Assembly (NCBI RefSeq): GCF_007993815.1
Contig: NZ_VJWE01000011.1
Span: 372,001 to 436,000 of the forward strand
Direction: 5' to 3'
DNA length: 64,000 nucleotides
Origin: Acidovorax delafieldii
GTDB taxonomy: Bacteria; Pseudomonadota; Gammaproteobacteria; Burkholderiales; Burkholderiaceae_C
Made by a program: the position numbers and the translations under genes. The notes beneath the pieces were generated by a model, which saw nothing but the letters and a program-made list of their open reading frames with translations, searched no databases and had not been told where the DNA came from. Of this stretch, positions 7,679 to 14,030 are shown in pieces (the stretch's first letter is position 1; every line of letters starts with the position of its first letter).

Positions 7679-8416
7679 TTATGAACGGATAAACAAGGCG
7701 AGTGCCTCGTCGGTGAGCGCGTCGAGCGACTTGCCCTTCTTGGGCGAGAACCATTGCACCGCCCAGTTGAGCGCCCCAAAGATGAACAGCCGCGCCACAC
7801 CGGGCTCAGCCTGCAGCGCACGCTGCTTTGCCAGCGCTTCCAGCACAGGCATCCAGGTGGCCTCGTAGCTGTCCTTGATGCGGGCAATGCCCTTGCGCTG
7901 CGCAGGCGTGAGCGAGCGCCATTCGTAGAGCATCACCGGGATGAAGCTGCTGCGGGGCCCGAGCAGGATCTCGAAATGGTGGCGAATGAGCGTGCGCAGC
8001 TGCTCGCGCGGTGTGGCCGTGGCGGGTAGTGCATCGAGTGCCTGCTGCTGGCTTTGCGTGGCCATGGTCATGCCTTCGCTCATCACGGCGTAGAGCAGCG
8101 CGCTTTTGCTTTCGAAGTGGTAGAAGGGCGAGCCACTGTGCATGCCTGCCGCCGCAGCAATGTCGCGCGTGCTGGTGGCGGCAAAGCCCTGGGTGCGAAA
8201 GAGCTTGGCCGCGCCGTCCATGAGCTTGCGACGGCGGTTGCCGTCGTCGAGTTCTTCGGCGGTCTTGCGGGGGCGGCCGCGGGGGCGGCGGGTGGGGGTT
8301 GCCTCTGCAGCGACTGCGTTGGCGTCGGAGGAAGCTACCGCCTTGCTGCCAGTGCGGGCCGGTGGTTTCTTGGGAGCGGGGGCGATGGCGCTGGTGCGCG
8401 GCACGGGTGAATCCAT
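7679..8416 (-). CDS. TetR-family regulator of the carboxylase operon
   Basis: 245-residue TetR/AcrR repressor. A basic, disordered leader (residues 1-55, with an AT-hook-like RRPRGRPRK) precedes the helix-turn-helix (FRTQGFAATSTRDIAAAAGM, SGSPFYHFESKSALL). The C-terminal ligand domain is of general type. It is the first gene of the operon, 28 bp before the SDR, so it is likely autoregulated together with the catabolic genes, with an acyl-CoA intermediate as probable ligand (inference). A TTG 39 bp upstream is an alternative start, but it lies inside the likely operator. Confidence 0.85.
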   Translation of the reverse strand: MDSPVPRTSAIAPAPKKPPARTGSKAVASSDANAVAAEATPTRRPRGRPRKTAEELDDGNRRRKLMDGAAKLFRTQGFAATSTRDIAAAAGMHSGSPFYHFESKSALLYAVMSEGMTMATQSQQQALDALPATATPREQLRTLIRHHFEILLGPRSSFIPVMLYEWRSLTPAQRKGIARIKDSYEATWMPVLEALAKQRALQAEPGVARLFIFGALNWAVQWFSPKKGKSLDALTDEALALFIRS

Positions 8417-8449
8417 GCAGGCACGATAGCAAAACTGTTTATTTTTAGC

Positions 8450-8461
8450 AAGCAAGTGCTT
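8450..8461. promoter_or_regulatory. Candidate TetR operator upstream of the carboxylase operon
   Basis: AAGCA-AG-TGCTT is a 5-2-5 inverted repeat about 34-45 bp upstream of the tetR start, in a short A/T-rich stretch that also holds a possible TTTACA -35 element on the minus strand. Position and symmetry fit autoregulation; binding is inferred. Confidence 0.4.
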
Positions 8462-8586
8462 TGTAAAAATAGATAGCTTGTCTGATCGCGATTGCTACGG
8501 GTGCTTTTTGAGGTGAAACGCCGGTATTCACTGCCTGATTTGCTGCTCATTTCGAAGCAGATCGCGTGCCTATGCGAAGGACGGAG

Positions 8587-8660
8587 GCCGGGAGTCGCCC
8601 GGCGTGCGAGTAACTTTCTTTCGCGTCGCCGAAAGAAAGTCACCAAAGAAAGGGCGACCC
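8587..8660. repeat. Left arm of a 74 bp terminal-type inverted repeat
   Basis: This arm matches the reverse complement of 9190-9263 at 70 of 74 positions. It contains its own hairpin, ACTTTCTTTCG/CGAAAGAAAGT. The open frames across it (VTFF-like, KLLARRATPG-like) are of the kind often misannotated as small hypothetical proteins; I do not regard them as genes. Confidence 0.9.
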
Positions 8661-9189
8661 TACTGCGCGCGTCCCTTCGCTGCGCTACGGGCAACCTGCG
8701 ATGCTCGCACAGAGGGTGCGCCGCAGAACTCACTGCGCGCTACGCGCTCCGTTCAAACAACTGCGGCAAGTCAGTGCACGAAGTGCGTGTGTCCTTCGGC
8801 ACACGCACACACCCCCTGCCTTGCGCTTCTCGGCACGCGCAGAAGGGAACCCGAGGGACATCCACTCGGGCCATTGCTGCGCTCGGCCCCGTCTCGCGGG
8901 CGCAAGCGCCACGCGCTGCGGAAGCTGGGCCGAGCGCAGCGATGGCCCGTGTGGTTTTTCGGCTGTTCGGCTGTTGGATGTTGGATGTTCGGCTCCTCAC
9001 CCCTGCTGGCTGCGCCTGCGGCGGGGCGGTTGCGGGGTGGCATGGGCGTCGGAGCGCCCATGCTTCGTGCTCTGACTCGCCGTGGATGTCTGAGCGGCGC
9101 GCGGCAGCGCAAAGCGAGTTCCACGGCACACCCCGCAACCGCACGGACGCAGGTTTGCCCCGGAGCGAAGCGCAGGGGTCGCAGACTGG
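8661..9189. other. Gene-free interior of the inverted-repeat block, rich in nested palindromes
   Basis: No convincing gene on either strand between tetR (8416) and the crotonase (9419). The interior holds further inverted pairs. Segment 8868-8889 pairs with 8927-8948 (21 of 22). GCATGGGCG at 9040-9048 pairs perfectly with CGCCCATGC at 9055-9063. GCGTGTG/CACACGC forms a small hairpin near 8785-8810, and GCGGTTGCGGGG near 9026 pairs with CCCCGCAACCGC near 9135. There is no transposase frame and no evident target-site duplication. Confidence 0.75.
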
Positions 9190-9263
9190 GGGTCGCCTTT
9201 TCTTTGGTGACTTTCTTTTGGCGAAGCAAAAGAAAGTTACTCGCACGCCGGGCGACTCCCGGC
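9190..9263. repeat. Right arm of the 74 bp inverted repeat
   Basis: Inverted partner of 8587-8660; the four mismatches lie in the internal hairpin and the A-run beside it. Its inner hairpin is ACTTTCTTTTG/CAAAAGAAAGT, so two of the differences are compensatory and keep the stem paired. Confidence 0.9.
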
Positions 9264-9348
9264 TCCCGCACTTCACACGGGCATGCAGTAGCCACCGCCA
9301 AAACAAACTTCGCTAAGCTCAACCCGAACGGATGGGGCGAGAACGAAC

Positions 9349-9402
9349 TATAAAAACAATAGCAGCCAGCGCTTTATGTACAAGCGCCAGCAGCCCAAAA
9401 TA
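9349..9402. repeat. AGCGCTT-family palindromic repeat downstream of the crotonase
   Basis: The stretch reads AAAACAATAGCAGCCAGCGCTT, a short loop, AAGCGCCAGCAGCC and AAAAT. It lies just after the stop of the minus-strand crotonase at 9419 and may act as part of its transcription end. It matches the copies at 16907, 21100 and 59802 in core and flanks. Confidence 0.65.
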
Positions 9403-9418
9403 CCTCAGAACTAGCGAA

Positions 9419-10195
9419 TCAAACCGCGCTGAAATCAGGCTTTCTCTTCTCCATAAAAGCGGAGAACGCTTCCCGCGCTGCAGGCTCACGCAACATGCGC
9501 CCAAAGCTCTCGCCCTCTTCCGCCATCACCTCCAGCACCTTCGCCGTCTGCCCGCCCTTCATCAACCGCTTGGTTTCGATGAGCGACGACAACGGCTTGG
9601 CAGCCAGCTTCTTCGCCTGCGCCTGCGCCACCCCATTGCACTCGGTGGGCGGCACCACACGGTTCACCAGGCCGACTTCCAACGCGGCCTCGGCCATGAA
9701 AGGCTCGCCCAGCAGCAAGGCTTCCGCAGCGCGGTGGTACCCCAGCATCTGCGGCACCAGTAGGCTCGATGCGGCCTCGGGGCACAGGCCCAGGTTGACG
9801 AACGGCATGGAGAACGCCGCGTTGTCGCCCGCATAGACCAGGTCGCAGTGGAACAGCATGGTTGTGCCAATGCCCACGGCCGGGCCACACACCGAGGCGA
9901 TCACGGGCTTGGGGAAGGTGGTGATGCCGCGCAGAAAACGGAACACGGGCGAGTCCTGCGTGGCAGGCGGCTGCTGCAAAAAATCGCCAATGTCATTGCC
10001 CGCGCTGAAGATCGCCACGTCGCCCTGGAACACCACCACGCGCACGCTGGCATCCGCCTTGGCGGCGTCGAGCGCATCAGCCATGGCGGCGTACATGTCG
10101 CGCGTGATGGAGTTCTTCTTGTCCACGCGGTTGAAGGTGATGGTGGTCACGCCCGCTTCGGAGTGGACGAGGATGTCTTGGGTGGCTTCGGTCAT
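9419..10195 (-). CDS. Enoyl-CoA hydratase/isomerase family protein
   Basis: 258-residue crotonase. Oxyanion-hole segments are FSAGNDIGDF (about residue 65) and GPAVGIGTTML (about 108); the aspartate-bearing AGNDIGDF type is common in enoyl-CoA isomerases and hydratases of uncertain substrate. The residue aligned with the first hydratase glutamate is not a clear match (SMPFVNLGLCPEAASS), so isomerase activity is possible. It is the last gene of a three-gene set with a thioesterase (74 bp upstream) and an alpha/beta hydrolase. The start at 10195 is the ATG that begins the conserved fold; a longer frame upstream has no family similarity. Confidence 0.83.
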   Translation of the reverse strand: MTEATQDILVHSEAGVTTITFNRVDKKNSITRDMYAAMADALDAAKADASVRVVVFQGDVAIFSAGNDIGDFLQQPPATQDSPVFRFLRGITTFPKPVIASVCGPAVGIGTTMLFHCDLVYAGDNAAFSMPFVNLGLCPEAASSLLVPQMLGYHRAAEALLLGEPFMAEAALEVGLVNRVVPPTECNGVAQAQAKKLAAKPLSSLIETKRLMKGGQTAKVLEVMAEEGESFGRMLREPAAREAFSAFMEKRKPDFSAV

Positions 10196-10269
10196 GGTGG
10201 TGAAGGTTCCGGGTCGGATGGATTGGGACGAGAGGAATGCGGTACGGCACAGGGCGACAGGCCGACTTC

Positions 10270-11142
10270 CTATTCCTTGTAGTAAACGATCTGATGGCTG
10301 GTGGCCAGCATGGTGCCAGCCTCGTTCCACAGCTGCACGGTCTGGTCAAAGAAACCGTTGCGGAACTCCTGCCCGCGCGCCTGGCCGAGCAGGAAGCCAG
10401 TGCCCGTGGCCTGCAGCTGCTCTGCCGTGGCGTGGAAGTACACGGTGATCGACACCGTGCCCGCAGGCACCTGGCGCGCACGGCGCAGCCACACGCGGGG
10501 AAAGAACACATCGGCCAATGCGGACAGCGCCACGAAGTCGAGCGGCCGCGGTGGTGTGTCGCGCATCCACAGCTGCGTCAGGCTGTGGTCGCCGCTGCCG
10601 TCCCAGGTGCGCGGGATGAAGCCAGCGATGGGGCGCATCTCATAGCGGTTGAGCCACTCCACAGCGCCCAAGGGGGCAACGATGGCTTTTTGCTCTGCAG
10701 GTGGGGGCACCTGCGGCATGGGCACATCGCCCACGCTCCAGGTCTCGCGGCGCACGGCCGTGACGGCGGTGGCCGTAGTGGTGACCACCTGCGCGCCGTC
10801 GGCACCGGCCTGCAGGATCGACAGCGTCCAGTGCTGGGTGGAGCGATTGGTGCGAACAGGAGTTGCCTGCACCGTTAACGCACCAGCGGTCAAAGCGCCC
10901 GCATAGTTGACAGTGAGCGACAGCGGATCGCCCAGCCGGTCGGGGTGCTTCAGGATGGCCTGTAGCAGCGTGGCAGCGGTGATGCCGCCAAACGGGCCGA
11001 CCATGTTCCAGTAGCCGGGGTGGGTCTGCCCTTCGTACTGGCCCGTCGCAGCGGACGAAGCCGTCAGTTGCAGCGCCTCGTCCAGCGGGTGTGTAGCGGA
11101 GGACGAAGACGCAGACGAAGAAGTGGATGAAGAGGAAGTCAT
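10270..11142 (-). CDS. Acyl-CoA thioesterase, double-hotdog (TesB-like)
   Basis: 290-residue protein with a Ser-rich first 15 residues, then two hotdog modules. The N-terminal half has HPGYWNMVGPFGGITAA and LTVNYAGAL, and the C-terminal half has the ending VWLRRARQVPAGTVSITVYFHA typical of TesB-related thioesterases. It should hydrolyse acyl-CoA to free acid and CoA. It lies 27 bp after the alpha/beta hydrolase and 74 bp before the crotonase on the same strand, suggesting one transcript for acyl-group turnover. Chain-length preference cannot be read from the sequence. Confidence 0.78.
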   Translation of the reverse strand: MTSSSSTSSSASSSSATHPLDEALQLTASSAATGQYEGQTHPGYWNMVGPFGGITAATLLQAILKHPDRLGDPLSLTVNYAGALTAGALTVQATPVRTNRSTQHWTLSILQAGADGAQVVTTTATAVTAVRRETWSVGDVPMPQVPPPAEQKAIVAPLGAVEWLNRYEMRPIAGFIPRTWDGSGDHSLTQLWMRDTPPRPLDFVALSALADVFFPRVWLRRARQVPAGTVSITVYFHATAEQLQATGTGFLLGQARGQEFRNGFFDQTVQLWNEAGTMLATSHQIVYYKE

Positions 11143-11169
11143 GCTGCAAGTGTGCCGCGAAACGACCGC

Positions 11170-12060
11170 TCAGGCCGTCGTACCGGAGACTTCGCCATGG
11201 GGCATTCCGCCACCGCCCAGTGCGGCCAGCGCAGCCGCTGCGCGCGGCCACAGGCTTTGGCGGAACTGGTCGCGAAAGAAGCCAAAGTGCCCAATGCGCC
11301 GCACCTGCAGGTCGGCCGGTGTGATGCTCTCCACCCGGCGCTCGGTGTTGGCGTACAGGTTCACCAGGTTGTGCGTGCCACGCAAGGTCATCAGCTCGTC
11401 GTCCGCCATCGACAGCGCCAGCACCGGGAACCGCACCGCGCCATAACTCTGCGCCACCGCAGGCCCCTCAGCCCCCACGCTGTAAGCGGGGTCCAGACAC
11501 CAGCGCCGCCACTGCAGGATCACCCCCGCAGGCAGATCGCCCACCTTCTTGAGCGTGCGCCCCGGAAAGTACCCGCACAGCCGTGTGGCCAGCGGCACCA
11601 GCACCCACCAGAAATACGGAACGATGCGCTTGAGCTGCGGCGCGTTGTCACGCCAGTAGCCGCTGCCTGCGGCCACGCTCAGCAGGCCCGCCACCTGCTC
11701 GGGCTTTTTCAGCAAGCCCGGCAACTGCGCGCCCAGGCTGTGGCCCAGCAAGTACAGCGGCTGCGCAGGCAGCGCGGCCTTGGCGGCAGAAATCACCGCC
11801 TCGTAGTCCTGCGCCCAATCAAACAGATCCGCCTTCACATCGCGCATGGCGCCCTGCAGAGAGTCGCCATGGCCCCGGTAGTCGAACGTGGTGACCCGAA
11901 ACCCCTGCTGCGCCATCCACAGCGCAAAGGCCTCGTAGAACGACTGCCGCACCCCCATCGCGCCACCGATGACAACGCTGGCGCGCGGTGCGCCCTCAGG
12001 TTCGTAGACACGCAGCGCCAAAGACACTGCCCCGTTGACCTGCAAGGTTTGCTTGTTCAT
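11170..12060 (-). CDS. Alpha/beta hydrolase (COG4757-like)
   Basis: 296-residue alpha/beta hydrolase. The nucleophile elbow is GHSLG (about residue 107), the oxyanion region is VVIGGAMGVRQSFYE, and the FDYRGHGDS strand-turn is typical of the COG4757 subgroup. A late histidine in RIGHFGFFRDQF fits the catalytic triad. No signal peptide, so it is cytoplasmic. First gene of the hydrolase-thioesterase-crotonase set. An esterase role is likely; the substrate is unknown. Confidence 0.8.
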   Translation of the reverse strand: MNKQTLQVNGAVSLALRVYEPEGAPRASVVIGGAMGVRQSFYEAFALWMAQQGFRVTTFDYRGHGDSLQGAMRDVKADLFDWAQDYEAVISAAKAALPAQPLYLLGHSLGAQLPGLLKKPEQVAGLLSVAAGSGYWRDNAPQLKRIVPYFWWVLVPLATRLCGYFPGRTLKKVGDLPAGVILQWRRWCLDPAYSVGAEGPAVAQSYGAVRFPVLALSMADDELMTLRGTHNLVNLYANTERRVESITPADLQVRRIGHFGFFRDQFRQSLWPRAAAALAALGGGGMPHGEVSGTTA

Positions 12061-12166
12061 GTCTGTCTCCTAGGTTCAATGCCGATCTGCGCCAGCTTGA
12101 ATGGAAAAGAAAAACAGGCAGTGCACTTCCCCCTGCCTTCACACCCCGCCCTCAAGGGCGTAGCGA

Positions 12167-12261
12167 GCGGCTTTCAGGCTAGGCGGACGGAGCGCAGCAA
12201 CCGGAACGTACTTGCGGTACGTGAGGATTGCGAGCACCGCCCAACGACGCATGAAAGCCGC
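12167..12261. repeat. Imperfect palindrome with two nested stems in the intergenic gap
   Basis: Outer arms GCGGCTTTCA (12167-12176) and TGAAAGCCGC (12252-12261) are perfect. Inside, ACGTAC-TTGCG-GTACGT (12206-12222) forms a second perfect hairpin. The element fills most of the 217 bp between thiolase (stop side, 12278) and hydrolase (start side, 12060) on the minus strand. It could end the thiolase transcript, although no T-run follows. Confidence 0.6.
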
Positions 12262-12277
12262 GCAGTAGCCAGCTAAC

Positions 12278-13477
12278 TCACAAAGCTTCGATGATGCCGG
12301 CGGCGCCTTGGCCGGTACCTACGCACATCGTGACCATGCCGTACTTCAGCTTGTGCCGACGCAGCGCATGCACCACCGTCGCCGCACGGATCGCACCGGT
12401 GGCGCCCAGCGGATGCCCCAGCGCAATGGCACCGCCCATGGGGTTCACGTTCGCAGGGTTCAGGCCCAGCGTATTGATCACCGCCAGCGACTGGGCCGCA
12501 AACGCTTCGTTCAGCTCGTACCAGCCAATGTCATCGCTCTTGAGACCCGCATAACGCAGGGCCGCAGGAATCGCTTCGATCGGTCCAATGCCCATGATCT
12601 CTGGCGGCACGCCGCGCGCGGCGTAGCTCACAAAACGCGCCAGCGGCGTCAGGCCAAACTGCTTCACCGCCTTTTCGCTGGCCACGATGAGGGCACCGGC
12701 ACCGTCGCTGGTCTGCGAGCTGTTGCCCGCCGTGACGCTGCCGCGCGCCGCAAACACGGGCTTGAGCTTGGCCAGGCCTTCCAGGGACGTATCAGGACGA
12801 GGGCCTTCGTCCAGGCTCACGGTGCGGCGCTTTTCCACCACTTCGCCGGTAGCGAGGTTGGGCGAACGCTCCACGATTTCGAAGGGCGTGATTTCGTCGC
12901 TGAACTCACCAGCCTTTTGCGCCTTGATGGCACGCAGGTGGGATTCGAGGGCAAACGCGTCTTGCGCTTCGCGGCTCACCTTCCACTGCTGGGCCACCTT
13001 TTCGGCGGTCAGGCCCATGCCGTAGGCGATGCCTACGTTTTCGTCCTTGGCAAAAATCTCGGCGTTGAACGAGGGCTTGTTGCCGCCCATGGGCACCAGG
13101 CTCATGGACTCGGCGCCGCCAGCAATCAGCACGTCGGCCTCGCCCACGCGGATGCGGTCGGCCGCCATCTGCAGCGCGGTGATGCCCGATGCGCAAAAGC
13201 GGTTCACGGTCACGCCGCCCACGGGGTGGTCGAACGCCAGGCCCACGGCAATGCGGGCCATGTTCATGCCCTGCTCACCTTCGGGGAAGGAGCAGCCAAT
13301 GATGGCGTCTTCAATCGCCTTGGGGTCCAGCGTGGGCACCTGCAGCATGGCGCTCTTGATGGCGGCGACCAGCAGGTCGTCAGGCCGGGTGTTCTTGAAA
13401 TAGCCGCGGCCCGAGCGCCCAATGGGCGTGCGCGTGGCGGCGACGATGTAGGCGTCCTGGACTTGTTTTTGAGCCAT
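12278..13477 (-). CDS. fadA: Acetyl-CoA C-acyltransferase (thiolase), beta-oxidation
   Basis: 399-residue thiolase closing each beta-oxidation round by CoA-dependent cleavage of 3-ketoacyl-CoA. Catalytic elements are the nucleophilic cysteine in NRFCASG (about residue 95), the NEAFA segment, the histidine in GHPLGATGA and the second cysteine in CVGTGQG. AAGGAG lies 8 nt before the ATG. It is the last gene of the operon started by the TetR gene at 19512, 12 bp after the DUF4442 thioesterase. Degradative thiolase is preferred over biosynthetic acetoacetyl-CoA thiolase because of the adjacent HAD-hydratase fusion. Confidence 0.92.
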   Translation of the reverse strand: MAQKQVQDAYIVAATRTPIGRSGRGYFKNTRPDDLLVAAIKSAMLQVPTLDPKAIEDAIIGCSFPEGEQGMNMARIAVGLAFDHPVGGVTVNRFCASGITALQMAADRIRVGEADVLIAGGAESMSLVPMGGNKPSFNAEIFAKDENVGIAYGMGLTAEKVAQQWKVSREAQDAFALESHLRAIKAQKAGEFSDEITPFEIVERSPNLATGEVVEKRRTVSLDEGPRPDTSLEGLAKLKPVFAARGSVTAGNSSQTSDGAGALIVASEKAVKQFGLTPLARFVSYAARGVPPEIMGIGPIEAIPAALRYAGLKSDDIGWYELNEAFAAQSLAVINTLGLNPANVNPMGGAIALGHPLGATGAIRAATVVHALRRHKLKYGMVTMCVGTGQGAAGIIEAL

Positions 13478-13489
13478 GGTGAAACTCCT

Positions 13490-13999
13490 TCAATTCTTGG
13501 GGGGGCGGCTGGAAGGAACCCAGGCCCACGTAAATACACATTCGACCGGCTCCACACCGGCTTCGTCGGTCACGGTGACTTTCACCTGCACCTCGCCCTT
13601 GTCGCTGGCCAACATGGCGGCGCGCTGCTCGGCGGTGAGCGTGGCCACGGCTTTGAGGCCGCCCGTGGCGCGCTTCTTGAATGCCATGGAGAGCTCCTTG
13701 GCCAGCGGCAGGCAGTCGTCGCGCACGTTCATGCCCACGACCATGCCGGTGGCCGTTTCGGCCAGCAGGTTCATGGCCGAGGCGTGCACACCACCAATGT
13801 GGTTTTGCACACGGTGCTCGTTGGCAAGATGCACTTCGACCCGCTCAGGCGTGAGCGACACGAACTTCACCCCGGCCGCGCCGGTAAAGGGCACAGCCCG
13901 GCGCAAGATGATGTTCTGCACGAACCCGCGCATGAAGGCGGGGGCCTCGTCCAGGCGCATCAGCGAGCGCTGCAATTTGTTGGGGGCGTGTTCGCTCAT
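13490..13999 (-). CDS. DUF4442/PaaI-type hotdog thioesterase-like protein
   Basis: 169-residue single hotdog protein of the DUF4442 group. The core carries VQNHIGGVHASAMNLLAETATGMVVG, the helix-containing segment where hotdog thioesterases hold their catalytic acid. It follows the 3-hydroxyacyl-CoA dehydrogenase gene by 31 bp and precedes thiolase by 12 bp. A role in releasing dead-end acyl-CoA during beta-oxidation is inferred from the operon. Confidence 0.78.
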   Translation of the reverse strand: MSEHAPNKLQRSLMRLDEAPAFMRGFVQNIILRRAVPFTGAAGVKFVSLTPERVEVHLANEHRVQNHIGGVHASAMNLLAETATGMVVGMNVRDDCLPLAKELSMAFKKRATGGLKAVATLTAEQRAAMLASDKGEVQVKVTVTDEAGVEPVECVFTWAWVPSSRPPKN

Positions 14000-14030
14000 G
14001 TCGGTCTACCGGTATCCATCGACGTCCGGA

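Noticed and set aside
8587-9263. Insertion sequence or transposon
   Set aside because: Inverted ends are present, but there is no transposase frame inside and no target-site duplication beside the arms.
8335-9353. Several 60-270 codon frames on both strands in the inverted-repeat block
   Set aside because: They run through palindromes, mirror each other across the repeat arms, and lack ribosome sites and family features.
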